From an uncultured Roseovarius sp. (lineage in GTDB: Bacteria > Pseudomonadota > Alphaproteobacteria > Rhodobacterales > Rhodobacteraceae): a DNA stretch of 64,000 nucleotides. Positions 1 through 9,130 of this stretch are shown piece after piece. The position numbers and the translations under genes are program-made. Positions within the stretch are counted from its first letter, which is position 1. The number at the start of each line of letters is the position of its first letter. The notes under the pieces were generated by a model, which saw only the letters and a program-made list of their open reading frames with translations, did not search any database and was not told the origin of the DNA. The stretch is from assembly GCA_947497295.1 (NCBI GenBank), contig CANMFU010000002.1:496001-560000 (forward strand). Direction: 5' to 3'.

Positions 1-211
1 GCAGGATGTGATCGGCTATGCGGCCAAATTGCTGGACCTGCCTTTGCCCCAAGCCGAGCCGTTTGATGAGGCAAAGATGTCTGCGATGGCGCGCAGCTTT
101 TACGCTGAATCCAAGCGCGTTTCGAATGACAAGATCAAGAACGATCTGGGCGTCACCTTGCGCTATCCCAGCTATCGGGACGGCCTGCGTGCCATGGCCG
201 CCGACAGCTAG
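1..211 (+). CDS. NAD-dependent epimerase/SDR protein, C-terminal fragment
   Basis: This is the last 69 or so codons of a gene that begins before the window; the frame is open back to the first bases and ends at TAG 209-211. The visible tail (MARSFYAESKRVSND, then LGVTLRYPSYRDGLRA) resembles the conserved C-terminus of YeeZ-like extended-SDR proteins, where the Y..N/SKRV segment closes the substrate pocket. The Rossmann fold and active site lie outside the window, so function cannot be refined. The family call is from remembered family sequence. Confidence 0.7.
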   Translation, partial: QDVIGYAAKLLDLPLPQAEPFDEAKMSAMARSFYAESKRVSNDKIKNDLGVTLRYPSYRDGLRAMAADS

Positions 212-290
212 GGCGCCGCGATAAACGGCAAGGCTTTCAATCTCCGTCCTGCCCTGATTTAACATTTCGGAACAACTTCCGGAGACTGAC

Positions 291-1583
291 ATGGTCGATA
301 TCGCCGAACGCGTGCACAATCACAAATGGAAGATCGATCCGATCGTGCGGTCTCTTATCGACACTGATTTTTACAAGCTGTTGATGTGTCAGTCTGTTTT
401 TCGCAATCGCCCGCACACGCAGGTGACGTTCAGCCTGATCAACCGCGCCAAACATATCCCACTTGCCGATCTGGTGGATGAGGGTGAGTTGCGCGAACAG
501 TTGGATCACATCCGGTCGCTGTCGCTATCGCGCGGCGAAAGCACATGGATGCGCGGCAACATGTTTTACGGCAAGCGGCAGATGTTCAACCCGGCCTTCA
601 TGGACTGGTTCGACAAATTGCGCCTGCCGCCCTATCACCTGGAGCGCGTCGGAGATCAGTACGAGCTGACATTCGAAGGCAGCTGGCCAGAGGTGATGCT
701 GTGGGAAATTCCCGCGCTTGCAGTGATCATGGAGCTGCGCAGTCGCGCGGTGCTGCACAGAATGCACAAGTTTGAGCTGCAAGTGCTCTATGCCCGCGCC
801 ATGACCAAACTATGGGAAAAGGTGGAAACGCTACGAGATGTTCCCGATCTGCGCATTGCCGATTTTGGCACGCGGCGACGGCACAGTTTTCTGTGGCAAG
901 ATTGGTGCGTGCGCGCGATGCACGAGGGGTTGGGCGAGAAATTCGTCGGCACATCAAACTGCCTGATCGCGAAGAACCGCGATCTGGAAGCGATCGGCAC
1001 AAACGCACATGAACTGCCGATGGTTTATGCCGCGCTGGCGGAGTCAGACGAGGAGCTGGCACGCGCTCCTTATGACGTTTTGAGTGACTGGCATGAAGAG
1101 CACGAGGGGAATCTGCGAATCATCCTGCCAGATACTTATGGCACCGAAGGTTTCCTGAAAAACGCGCCCGAATGGCTGGCGGGATGGACCGGAATACGTG
1201 TCGATTCGGGCGATCCGGTCAAAGGGGCCGAAATGGCTATTGAATGGTGGAAAGCACGCGGAGAGGACCCGTCGCAAAAGCTGATCATTTTCTCCGATGG
1301 TCTGGATGAGGCGAAGATTGTCCAGCTTCAGACACAGTTTTCGGGCCGCGTCCGGGTGTCTTTTGGTTGGGGTACGCACCTGACCAACGATTTCCGTGGC
1401 CTTGTACCCGACGATGCTCTTGCGCCGTTTTCGATGGTCTGCAAACCGGTCAGCGCCAATGGCAGGCCCACCGTTAAATTATCGGACAACCCGAAAAAGG
1501 CGATGGGCCCGGCCAGTGAGATTGCGCGTTATAAACGCGTGTTCGACGTTGGCGCGCAGCAAGAATTTGACGTTCTGGTCTAG
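291..1583 (+). CDS. pncB: Nicotinate phosphoribosyltransferase
   Basis: Converts nicotinate and PRPP to nicotinate mononucleotide in the Preiss-Handler NAD salvage pathway, in the cytosol. The 430-residue product has the family signature LIDTDFYKLLM near residue 22, VTFSLINR after it, and the C-terminal phosphate-binding region around GIRVDSGDPVKGAE and SDGLDEAKIV. Length matches the bacterial enzyme. The ATG follows a GGAG seven bases upstream. The stop TAG abuts the stop of the oppositely oriented PRC-barrel gene, so the two genes converge with no spacer. Confidence 0.95.
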   Translation: MVDIAERVHNHKWKIDPIVRSLIDTDFYKLLMCQSVFRNRPHTQVTFSLINRAKHIPLADLVDEGELREQLDHIRSLSLSRGESTWMRGNMFYGKRQMFNPAFMDWFDKLRLPPYHLERVGDQYELTFEGSWPEVMLWEIPALAVIMELRSRAVLHRMHKFELQVLYARAMTKLWEKVETLRDVPDLRIADFGTRRRHSFLWQDWCVRAMHEGLGEKFVGTSNCLIAKNRDLEAIGTNAHELPMVYAALAESDEELARAPYDVLSDWHEEHEGNLRIILPDTYGTEGFLKNAPEWLAGWTGIRVDSGDPVKGAEMAIEWWKARGEDPSQKLIIFSDGLDEAKIVQLQTQFSGRVRVSFGWGTHLTNDFRGLVPDDALAPFSMVCKPVSANGRPTVKLSDNPKKAMGPASEIARYKRVFDVGAQQEFDVLV

Positions 1584-1934
1584 TTACTCATCCCACGGCG
1601 TCAGATTTTCCAGCTGCTGTTCGGTCATCTTCGAAACGTATTCGTTGCCGTTCCATTCCAATGCGTCCAGCGGAACCGAAACATCACGATCGCTAAGGTT
1701 CAGAAATCCACCCAAATCGATCAGAAAGCCCGCAGGCTTGCCGTCAGAATCCACAAGGATCTCTTCGATTTCGCCGATCTTGTCACCTTTGGCGTTGATG
1801 ACGTTGGTGTCGTCAACGCTCTGGAGGTATGTTCCGTCACGTGTCTCGACGGGTCCGGCGCCGACTTCGGCATCCTGTGCGGCAAGCGGCAGTGCGGTCA
1901 GCATGGTTGCGGCGATGATCATGGGGCGTAACAT
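1584..1934 (-). CDS. Exported PRC-barrel domain protein
   Basis: 116 residues: a signal peptide (MLRPMIIAATMLTALPLAAQ) followed by a single PRC-barrel-like domain (GDKIGEIEEILVDSDGKPAGFLIDLGGFL, quoted here as its two halves around residues 50-80). PRC-barrel proteins with signal peptides are common in Rhodobacteraceae; their role is not established. The start at 1934 was preferred over an upstream in-frame ATG because it is preceded by GGAGACACCT and yields a proper signal peptide. It is predicted periplasmic. Specific function is unknown. Confidence 0.75.
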   Translation of the reverse strand: MLRPMIIAATMLTALPLAAQDAEVGAGPVETRDGTYLQSVDDTNVINAKGDKIGEIEEILVDSDGKPAGFLIDLGGFLNLSDRDVSVPLDALEWNGNEYVSKMTEQQLENLTPWDE

Positions 1935-2064
1935 AGGTGTCTCCTTGTATCGTATGGGTTGTGCCTTCAACGTGCGATGACTGCGGCGGTTCCCTTTCGC
2001 GCCCTTTAACACCGGACACCGCGCCGCTACTGTGCCGATCTGGCGATATGGGGAGGGCACGTGC

Positions 2065-2715
2065 GTGACCGAGATCATTCTGGTGCGACACGGACAGGCA
2101 AACAGCGGCGCCACGGACGAGGCCAGCTATGATCGGCTGTCCGATCTGGGCCACCGGCAGGCGGCATGGCTGGGCGCGTGGTTGACCGAAACAGAGCCGC
2201 ATTTCGACCGCGTTCTGACCGGCACCCTGACGCGCCAGCGCCAGACCGCCAGCGCCATGGGCTACCAGACCACGGTGCAGGATCCGCGCCTGAACGAACT
2301 GACGTATTTCAACCTTGCCCATGCGATGCAGGCTCAGCATGGCGTTCCCGCGCCCGACACGGCGCAGGAATTTGCCCGCTATCTGCCCGATGTCATCACC
2401 CACTGGTCCGAAGACAGGCTGACCGGCGTGCCGGAAACCTTCGGCAGTTTTCGCACCCGTATCGTGGCCCTGATGGAGGAGGCCAGCGATGCACATGGCC
2501 GCACCCTGATGGTGACATCGGGCGGCGTGATCGGCATGGTCATGCAGCATGTTCTGGGGCTGGACGCGCGCATGATGGCCAATATGATGCTACGGATCCA
2601 GAACAGCTCGGTCCATCGGTTGCGGTATGTTCATGGCGCATTGGTACTGGACACGTTCAACGCCACGCCGCACCTTGATGCGGCGGACCGGGCGCATGCC
2701 CGCACATTCATCTGA
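2065..2715 (+). CDS. Histidine phosphatase superfamily protein
   Basis: A 216-residue phosphoglycerate-mutase-like phosphatase. The RHG motif LVRHGQAN near the N-terminus carries the phospho-accepting histidine, and the second histidine lies in VTSGGVIGMVM, where the usual GH-type motif is replaced by G-G. The GTG at 2065 is chosen because GGGAGGG sits just upstream and translation begins directly at TEIILVRHGQ; longer versions add residues unlike the family. First gene of a probable phosphatase-GST-saccharopine dehydrogenase run. Substrate unknown. The missing second-half histidine motif is worth noting but may be only family divergence. Confidence 0.8.
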   Translation: MTEIILVRHGQANSGATDEASYDRLSDLGHRQAAWLGAWLTETEPHFDRVLTGTLTRQRQTASAMGYQTTVQDPRLNELTYFNLAHAMQAQHGVPAPDTAQEFARYLPDVITHWSEDRLTGVPETFGSFRTRIVALMEEASDAHGRTLMVTSGGVIGMVMQHVLGLDARMMANMMLRIQNSSVHRLRYVHGALVLDTFNATPHLDAADRAHARTFI

Positions 2716-2732
2716 ACCGGCAGGAGGCCGCC

Positions 2733-3350
2733 ATGAAACTGCACTATGCCCCCGGCACGATATCCATCGCTGTCGCCATCGCCCTGCACGAGGCAGGGCT
2801 GGAGTTCGAGGCCATCCGCGTCGATTTCAAAACCGGCGCCCAGACGCAGCCCGCCTATCACCGGATCAATCCCAAGGGCCGCGTGCCCGCGCTCGAGACA
2901 GACGCCGGCATTCTGACGGAAACAGGCGCAATTCTGGACTATATCGCCGCAATTGCGCCCGCCGCGCACCTGATGCCGCAGGACCCGTTTCAGGCGGCGC
3001 GGCTGCGATCGGTGATGTACTACCTCGCCAGCACAATGCATGTGAACCACGCCCACCGGATGCGCGCCTCGCGCTGGGCCGATAGCGCAGATGCCCAAGA
3101 GGAGATGCGCGCCAAGGTGCCGGAAACGATGGCGGATAGCTGCGCCTATATCGAACAGCGTTGCCTTGCCGGGCCGTTCCTTGCGGGCGACCAGATCACC
3201 GTGGCGGATCCTTATCTGTACGTCATCTGCACATGGCTGGACGGCGACGGGGTAGATGTTCAAGCCTACCCGCGCCTTGCCGCCTTTTGCGACGCGATGG
3301 GCGCGCGCCCGTCGGTTCAGGCCGCACGCGCCGCCGGCATGCTGCGCTGA
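2733..3350 (+). CDS. Glutathione S-transferase family protein
   Basis: A 205-residue cytosolic GST. The N-terminal thioredoxin-like half starts KLHYAPGTISIAV, with the serine/glycine pocket of beta-class enzymes (APGTIS), NPKGRVPAL (cis-Pro) and the glutathione gamma-Glu site LTETGAILDYI. The alpha-helical half follows, with the N-capping box motif VADPYLYV near residue 155. It lies 17 bases after the phosphatase gene and its TGA overlaps the longer possible start of the next gene, so co-transcription is likely. Substrate cannot be predicted. Confidence 0.87.
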   Translation: MKLHYAPGTISIAVAIALHEAGLEFEAIRVDFKTGAQTQPAYHRINPKGRVPALETDAGILTETGAILDYIAAIAPAAHLMPQDPFQAARLRSVMYYLASTMHVNHAHRMRASRWADSADAQEEMRAKVPETMADSCAYIEQRCLAGPFLAGDQITVADPYLYVICTWLDGDGVDVQAYPRLAAFCDAMGARPSVQAARAAGMLR

Positions 3351-3361
3351 TGGGGCTGGAC

Positions 3362-4411
3362 ATGACACATATCTGGGTTCGCGCCGAACAGCGCCTGAAT
3401 GAAGAACGCACGCCCCTGACGCCCGCTGGCGCCGCCGATCTGCTGGCCGCCGGCACGCAGGTAACGGTCGAGCAGAGCGATCAGCGGGCCATTCCTATTG
3501 AGGATTATCGCGCATTGGGCTGCACCATCGCGCCGATGCATAGCTGGCCGGATGCGCCCACAGATGCGATCATCTTGGGGCTGAAAGAGCTTCCCGATGA
3601 CGGCACGCCCCTGCCGCACCGGCACATCATGTTCGGCCACGCCTTCAAGGGCCAGCACTCCGGCAAGGCGCTGCTGCGCCGTTTCGATGCTGGTGGCGGC
3701 ACGCTCTATGATCTGGAGTATCTGGTGGATGCGCAGGGCCGCCGCGTTGCCGCTTTTGGCTACTGGGCCGGATATGCCGGCGCGGCCATCACGCTCAAGG
3801 CATGGGCGGCGCAGCAGGCCGGCGGCATTTGCCCGCCTGTCGCCACCTATGGCGGCAAAGACGCGCTGCTGGCCGATCTGGCACGAGATCTGACGAATCT
3901 TCGCATGCCCACAGCGATCATCATCGGCGCACTGGGCCGCGTCGGAACAGGCGCCGCCGATTTGTGCACCGACATGGGCCTTAGTCCGACCCTTTGGGAT
4001 ATGGATCAGACGGCAGGCGGGGGCGCGTTCCCCGAAATCCTCGCGCATGACATGTTCCTGAACTGCATCTTCGCACGCCCCGGAACCCCTGTATTCGTGC
4101 CGCAATCGGCCCTGTCAGAACCGCGCACACTGACCGCGATCGGCGATGTCGCCTGCGATCCGGACAGTGATTATAATCCGGTGCCACTCTACGACGCGGC
4201 CACCACCTGGGCGGCGCCCGCCCGCCGCGTGCATGACGCGCCCTTCATGGACATCATGGCCATAGACAATTTGCCATCGCTGCTGCCAGTTGAGGCGTCG
4301 CACGATTTCGCGGGTCAGCTTTTGCCGTCCCTGCTGGAATTGGCAAGGCTGGACGCAGGGGTGTGGGGCCGTGCGCACGCGACCTTTAGCGCGGCGATGA
4401 GCGACCTCTAG
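3362..4411 (+). CDS. Saccharopine dehydrogenase-like protein (lysine-forming type)
   Basis: About 349 residues resembling fungal LYS1-type saccharopine dehydrogenase, which interconverts saccharopine with lysine and 2-oxoglutarate using NAD. The N-terminal AlaDH/PNT-like domain shows VRAEQRLNEERTPLTP, HIMFGHAFKGQ and FGYWAGYAGAA; a Rossmann segment follows (IIIGALGRVGTGAADL). Start at 3362 (MTHIWVRAE) fits the family; an ATG at 3350 overlapping the GST stop would add four residues and suggests coupling. Bacteria make lysine through diaminopimelate, so the physiological role is open. No partner glutamate-forming saccharopine dehydrogenase is in the window. Confidence 0.8.
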   Translation: MTHIWVRAEQRLNEERTPLTPAGAADLLAAGTQVTVEQSDQRAIPIEDYRALGCTIAPMHSWPDAPTDAIILGLKELPDDGTPLPHRHIMFGHAFKGQHSGKALLRRFDAGGGTLYDLEYLVDAQGRRVAAFGYWAGYAGAAITLKAWAAQQAGGICPPVATYGGKDALLADLARDLTNLRMPTAIIIGALGRVGTGAADLCTDMGLSPTLWDMDQTAGGGAFPEILAHDMFLNCIFARPGTPVFVPQSALSEPRTLTAIGDVACDPDSDYNPVPLYDAATTWAAPARRVHDAPFMDIMAIDNLPSLLPVEASHDFAGQLLPSLLELARLDAGVWGRAHATFSAAMSDL

Positions 4412-4422
4412 ACCCCTTGCCG

Positions 4423-4446
4423 CTTTCATCTTCCCGAAAATGCTCA
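4423..4446 (-). repeat. Dispersed intergenic motif, copy 1 (minus orientation)
   Basis: Read on the minus strand this stretch starts GAGCATTTTCGGGAAGATGA, matching four other intergenic copies with the pattern GGRTATTT, five variable bases, CAAGAAGAA/AAGAAAAA. It sits between the saccharopine dehydrogenase stop and mtgA. It is the least conserved of the five (GCATTTT for GTATTTT, GGGAAGATG for CCAAGAAAA). Function unknown. Confidence 0.45.
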
Positions 4447-4462
4447 TTATTACCGGTTTGCC

Positions 4463-5182
4463 ATGCCTCGCAACACTGCCAAACAGCCTCGCCGCCCCGA
4501 CCCGCTGACCCGCATTGTTCGGCTCGCGCGGCGGTGGGTGCTATGGGCCGCTATAACAACGGCGACGTGCATTGCGCTCGCCCAATTGGCGCATCGCATC
4601 GTGCCCCCCGGCGCTACCTACTACATGAAGCAGGAGGCTCGCCGCCTTGGCGCCATCCGCCACCAATGGGTGCCGATGGACCAGATCGCGCCGGTCATGG
4701 CCCGCTCGGCAGTGGCTGCCGAAGACGCCAATTTCTGCCTGCACTGGGGGTTTGACATGCAGGCCATCCGGCAGGTTCTGGAAAAGGGCGCGGCGCGCGG
4801 CGCGTCCACGATCAGCCAGCAGACGGTCAAGAATGTCTATTTATGGCAAGGCCGCTCATGGCTGCGCAAGGCGCTTGAGGCCGTGATGACTCCGATGTCC
4901 GAGGCGATCTGGTCCAAGCGCCGCATCGTCGAGATCTATCTGAATATCGCCGAATTTGACGAGGGGATCTTTGGCATCGACGCGGCTGCGCGACACTATT
5001 TCGGTGTTTCGCCCGCGGATTTGTCAGATCTCCAGGCGGCCCGACTGGCGGCCGTTCTGCCCGATCCCAAGGATCGGTCTGCCAGTAAACCATCAGCGTG
5101 GCTGCGCAAACGCACGGGGTCGATCATGGATGGCGCTGCCACGATCCGCCGTGACGGGCGCGCCGCGTGTTTCGAGGATTGA
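4463..5182 (+). CDS. mtgA: Monofunctional peptidoglycan glycosyltransferase
   Basis: Polymerises lipid II into glycan strands without a transpeptidase domain. The 239-residue product has a basic N-terminus, one membrane anchor (about residues 24-46) and the GT51 motifs in order: EDANFCLHWGFD with the catalytic Glu, ASTISQQTVKN, KRRIVEIYLNIAEF, and GIDAAARHYFGV. The usual RGGSTISQQ appears as RGASTISQQ. Inner-membrane protein facing the periplasm. No strong ribosome-binding site is seen before the ATG. Confidence 0.93.
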   Translation: MPRNTAKQPRRPDPLTRIVRLARRWVLWAAITTATCIALAQLAHRIVPPGATYYMKQEARRLGAIRHQWVPMDQIAPVMARSAVAAEDANFCLHWGFDMQAIRQVLEKGAARGASTISQQTVKNVYLWQGRSWLRKALEAVMTPMSEAIWSKRRIVEIYLNIAEFDEGIFGIDAAARHYFGVSPADLSDLQAARLAAVLPDPKDRSASKPSAWLRKRTGSIMDGAATIRRDGRAACFED

Positions 5183-5239
5183 AACCCACAGGCCAAACAG
5201 GCATTGAAGGAGAACACCCAAACAAAGGTCTGCCGCGCC

Positions 5240-5905
5240 ATGGCCAAGCTCTATCACGTTCCGTTGTCCCCGTTCTGCCGCAAAGTACGCCTCAGTCTTG
5301 CTGAAAAGAAAATCGAGTGCGAGCTGATCGAAGAACGCTATTGGGAAAACCACCCTGATTTTCATCGCCGCAACCCCGCGCGAAAAGTACCTATTCTGCG
5401 CATTGATGGCCGGATCATGCCTGAAAGTGCCGCAATCTGCGAGTATATCGAGGAAAAGCACCCCGAACCGCCGCTAATGCCCCGCAGCGCCGAAGGCCGC
5501 TACGAAGTGCGCCGTCTGGTGACGTGGTTCGATGACAAATTTCACCACGAGGTGACATCAAAGCTGCTGTACGAACGCGTCAACAAAAAGATCATGGGTG
5601 CCGGATTTCCCGATAGCGGCAACGTCAAATCGGGCGCGAAGGCGATCAAATATCATCTTGACTACATGGCATGGCTTCTGGACCACCGCCGCTGGCTGGC
5701 CGGTGATACCATGACGCTGGCCGATTTTGCTGCGGCGGCTCATCTAAGCTCGCTTGATTATATTTCCGATGTTGACTGGCACCGGAGCGAGGTGGTGAAG
5801 GACTGGTACGCCAAGATCAAATCGCGTCCTGCGTTCCGCAGTATTCTGGCCGATCAGGTGCCTGGCTTCCCACCGCCCAAACATTATTCAGATCTGGATT
5901 TTTGA
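5240..5905 (+). CDS. Glutathione S-transferase family protein
   Basis: A 221-residue GST. The N-terminal half has LYHVPLSPFCRKVRL, with a Cys in the SPFC position used by omega/beta-like GSTs for thiol transfer, then NPARKVPIL and MPESAAICEYIEE. The C-terminal half carries MTLADFAAAAHLS, the folding N-cap box. The ATG at 5240 begins the conserved sequence; an upstream in-frame TTG at 5204 follows AAGGAG more closely but adds twelve atypical residues. It is followed by a dispersed motif copy and queG. Substrate unknown. Confidence 0.85.
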   Translation: MAKLYHVPLSPFCRKVRLSLAEKKIECELIEERYWENHPDFHRRNPARKVPILRIDGRIMPESAAICEYIEEKHPEPPLMPRSAEGRYEVRRLVTWFDDKFHHEVTSKLLYERVNKKIMGAGFPDSGNVKSGAKAIKYHLDYMAWLLDHRRWLAGDTMTLADFAAAAHLSSLDYISDVDWHRSEVVKDWYAKIKSRPAFRSILADQVPGFPPPKHYSDLDF

Positions 5906-5919
5906 TGCTGATGTCGATT

Positions 5920-5942
5920 GGGTATTTTGACCAAGAAAAAAC
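5920..5942 (+). repeat. Dispersed intergenic motif, copy 2, abutting queG
   Basis: The sequence GGGTATTTTGACCAAGAAAA plus three bases ends directly before the queG ATG at 5943, so it occupies the position of the ribosome-binding site. It matches copies at 11397-11420 and 35886-35909 closely (GGRTATTTYSACCAAGAAAA-like). Confidence 0.6.
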
Positions 5943-7016
5943 ATGGACGCGTTGAAGCAGAAACTGGTCGCTCAGGCGCAGGCCGAAGGATTTGATCTGG
6001 CGCGGATTTGCCGCCCTTGGGATGTGCCGCAAGTTCCCGACAGGCTGGAGACGTTCCTTGCCAAAGGGCGACATGGGCAGATGGGCTGGCTGGCCGAACG
6101 CAGCCACTGGCGCGGCGATCCATCGGCACTGTGGCCCGAGGCGCGGTCGGTTATCATGCTGGGCGAAAGTTACACGCCGGAACATGATCCGCTGGCGGTG
6201 TTAGAGCGTCCGAGTGAGGGGGCAATCAGTGTTTACGCGCAGAACAAAGACTATCATGATCTGGTCAAAAAGCGGCTGAAACGCCTTGCAAGATGGCTGA
6301 TCGCCGAGACCTCCGAAGCGACTGGGGTCAAGGTATTCGTTGATACGGCGCCAGTGCCCGAAAAGCCGCTGGGCGCGGCCGCGGGGCTGGGCTGGCAGGG
6401 CAAGCATACAAATCTGGTCAGCCGCGATCTGGGCAGCTGGTTCTTTATCGGGTCGATCTTTACCACCTTGGAAATTGAGACTGATGCCGGTGAAGTCGAT
6501 CACTGTGGCAGTTGTCGCGCCTGTCTGGATGTTTGCCCCACGGGTGCCTTTCCTGCGCCTTATCAGCTGGATGCGCGGCGCTGTATTTCATACCTGACGA
6601 TTGAGCAGCATGGCCCGGTGGCGCCTGAATTGCGCGGTTTGATGGGCAACCGGATTTATGGCTGCGACGATTGTCTGGCGGTCTGCCCATGGAACAAGTT
6701 TGCGCAGGAGGCGCGCGAGGTGCGCTATCACGCGCGCGACGATCTTCTGGGGCCGCCATTGGCCGAGCTGGCGCAGCTGGATGATGCGAGTTTTCGGGCC
6801 AAATTCTCTGGCAGTCCGATCAAGCGGATCGGTATAGCGCGATTTTTGCGAAATGTTCTTTATGCTATCGGTAATTCGGGGGATGCCGGTTTGATCGCTG
6901 CTGCGCATATGCATTGCGATGCAGAAGATCCCACCGTTGCTGATGCCGCCGGCTGGGCCGTGGAGCGACTACAGGACGTCGAAAACAGGATGGATCGCTC
7001 GCAAAATCCGGCATAG
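5943..7016 (+). CDS. queG: Epoxyqueuosine reductase
   Basis: Final step of queuosine synthesis: cobalamin- and Fe-S-dependent reduction of epoxyqueuosine to queuosine in tRNA. The 357 residues include VDTAPVPEK with the proposed catalytic Asp (about 134), and two ferredoxin-like clusters: C188/C191/C194 with C198 ([12 protein letters not shown]) and C241/C244/C248 ([13 protein letters not shown]). A HEAT-like C-terminus follows. Length and motif order match the family. Its initiation region is formed by a copy of the dispersed motif rather than a clear GGAG. Confidence 0.95.
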   Translation: MDALKQKLVAQAQAEGFDLARICRPWDVPQVPDRLETFLAKGRHGQMGWLAERSHWRGDPSALWPEARSVIMLGESYTPEHDPLAVLERPSEGAISVYAQNKDYHDLVKKRLKRLARWLIAETSEATGVKVFVDTAPVPEKPLGAAAGLGWQGKHTNLVSRDLGSWFFIGSIFTTLEIETDAGEVDHCGSCRACLDVCPTGAFPAPYQLDARRCISYLTIEQHGPVAPELRGLMGNRIYGCDDCLAVCPWNKFAQEAREVRYHARDDLLGPPLAELAQLDDASFRAKFSGSPIKRIGIARFLRNVLYAIGNSGDAGLIAAAHMHCDAEDPTVADAAGWAVERLQDVENRMDRSQNPA

Positions 7017-7045
7017 TCCGGAAGCGGCGCGGAGTGGGGGAATGC

Positions 7046-9049
7046 ATGGCGGTCTTGTTGGGTGTGGATACGGGCGGAACCTACACGGATGCGGTTCTGA
7101 TACGGGATGAAGTAGCGGTCATCGCGAGCGCCAAGGCGCTGACGACGCGCCATGATCTGGCAATCGGCATTGGCGGCGCGGTCGCGAACGTACTGACGGC
7201 CAGCGGTGTTGCGCCTGACCAGATTGCACTGGCATCGCTTTCGACCACGCTTGCCACCAATGCGCTGGTCGAGGGCCAGGGCGGCCGCGTTGGCCTGATC
7301 TATGTCGGATTTCGCGAACAGGACATGGAGGGCCATGGCCTGTGGAACGCGTTAGGCGGCGATCCGGCGCTGATTCTGCCCGGTGGGCATAACCATGCCG
7401 GGCTGGCTGCGCAAATGCTGGATATCGCTGCGCTGGAGGCATGGTTGGCCGAGCAGCGTGGAATTTCCGCGTATGCGGTCGCGTCGCAATTTGCCACGCG
7501 CAACCCTGAACACGAGCTGGAAGTCGCGCGGATCATAACCGAGAGGACGGGGCGCCCGGTGTCCTGCTCACATCATTTGTCGGCCAAGCTGAATGGTCCA
7601 AAGCGTGCTTTGACGGCGCTGCTGAATGCGCGGCTTATTGGTATGATTGCCAGTCTGATCCAGAAGGCCGAGTTCAAACTGCAAGATCTGGGTATTTCTG
7701 CGCCACTTATGGTGGTGCGCGGCGATGGTGCGCTGATCAGTGCAAATCAGGCTCGGGAACGCCCTATAGAGACGATTTTGAGCGGGCCAGCTGCCTCTAT
7801 CGTGGGCGCGCGGTGGCTGACGGGCGTTGATACCGCGCTGGTGTCGGACATAGGCGGCACGACAACCGACGTGGCTGTTTTGCGCGGTGGCAAGCCGATG
7901 ATAGACCCCGCGGGCGCACAGGTGGGGCCGTGGCGCACCATGGTTGAGGCGGTGGGGATGCGTACGACCGGCCTGGGAGGCGACAGTGAGGTGCATGTTC
8001 AGGGGGATGGTCTGGCAGGCGGTGTCATTCTGGGCCCGCGCCGCGTGCTGCCCGTCAGTCTGATCGCGCAAGAGGCGCCTGAGATTGTGCACCGGGTTTT
8101 GGACGCGCAATTGCGCAACACAACGCCGGGGGAGTATGACGCTGCGTTTGTTCGTGCGGTTCCGGGTGTCGAGGCGGACGGATTGCCGGATAAGGATGCC
8201 GCCGTGCTGGCGCGGATTATCGACGGCGGCGTACAGCCGGTGGGTTCGATCCTGAAAACCCGGATGGAAAATCAAACCTTGCGCCGGCTTATCGTGCGCG
8301 GATTGGTGCAGGTATCCGGAGTGACTCCGTCCGATGCCAGCCACGTTCTGGGCAATGTTGACACCTGGGATAAAGAAGCTGCTGAAAAAGCGCTGAGCCT
8401 GCTCGCGCGGCGGCGGACAGGGGCGGGCAGTACACTGGCGCAAAGTGCCTCTGATATGGCGCGGATGATCGTTGACCAGCTCACTAATCAGACGGTTTTG
8501 GCCGTATTAGAGACTGGTTTCGCCGAAGAAGCCGAGCAATTCGGTTTGCCGGCGGAACAATTGGCGCGGCATGTACTGACACAGCGGGGACTGGACGGAC
8601 ATAAGGGGTTAATGCGGCTTGAGACAGGTTTGAACGTGCCGGTTGTCGGGCTGGGCGCGTCGGCGGGCTGTTACTACCCGGCAGTCGGTATCAGGCTGGG
8701 ATGTGCGATGGTCCTGCCAGAGCATGCTGACGTGGCCAATGCCATTGGCGCGGTGGTAGGCCGGGTGACCATCCGGCGCAGCGGCACGGTGACGTGCCCG
8801 ACCGAGGGGCTTTTCCGCGTTCATCTGGCGACTGGCCCAGTGGATTATGCAGACGCCGCCACGGCGCTGGACGCGCTGCAATTTGCGCTGGAACAGGAGG
8901 CGCGCGGCGAGGCCATTGCCGCCGGGGCTGAGGATATTCACATTACGGCGACACGCGATCTGCGTACCGCGCAGGCCGAAGCAAGGCAGGTGTTTCTGGA
9001 GGGTGAGATCACGGTCGAGGCGTCTGGCAGGCCGCGCATTGCAGCGTAA
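7046..9049 (+). CDS. Hydantoinase/oxoprolinase family protein, HyuA-like
   Basis: A 667-residue protein with the N-terminal ASKHA nucleotide-binding signature GVDTGGTYTDAVLI and the central SDIGGTTTDVAVL, as in ATP-dependent hydantoinase A / 5-oxoprolinase subunits. The N-terminal Hydant_A_N domain covers about residues 1-170 and the Hydantoinase_A domain about 190-480. No HyuB subunit is adjacent, unlike most two-subunit systems. ATG at 7046 begins MAVLLGVDTGG; an upstream GTG at 7034 is possible. It starts 29 bases after queG. Substrate is not predictable. Confidence 0.85.
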   Translation: MAVLLGVDTGGTYTDAVLIRDEVAVIASAKALTTRHDLAIGIGGAVANVLTASGVAPDQIALASLSTTLATNALVEGQGGRVGLIYVGFREQDMEGHGLWNALGGDPALILPGGHNHAGLAAQMLDIAALEAWLAEQRGISAYAVASQFATRNPEHELEVARIITERTGRPVSCSHHLSAKLNGPKRALTALLNARLIGMIASLIQKAEFKLQDLGISAPLMVVRGDGALISANQARERPIETILSGPAASIVGARWLTGVDTALVSDIGGTTTDVAVLRGGKPMIDPAGAQVGPWRTMVEAVGMRTTGLGGDSEVHVQGDGLAGGVILGPRRVLPVSLIAQEAPEIVHRVLDAQLRNTTPGEYDAAFVRAVPGVEADGLPDKDAAVLARIIDGGVQPVGSILKTRMENQTLRRLIVRGLVQVSGVTPSDASHVLGNVDTWDKEAAEKALSLLARRRTGAGSTLAQSASDMARMIVDQLTNQTVLAVLETGFAEEAEQFGLPAEQLARHVLTQRGLDGHKGLMRLETGLNVPVVGLGASAGCYYPAVGIRLGCAMVLPEHADVANAIGAVVGRVTIRRSGTVTCPTEGLFRVHLATGPVDYADAATALDALQFALEQEARGEAIAAGAEDIHITATRDLRTAQAEARQVFLEGEITVEASGRPRIAA

Positions 9050-9130
9050 CGGCCCCATGTTACCCGCGCGCAAAATGCGCTAGCCTTCAGGAAAAGGCTG
9101 ACTGGCTGAGCATGATGAAAGGGAGACGAC

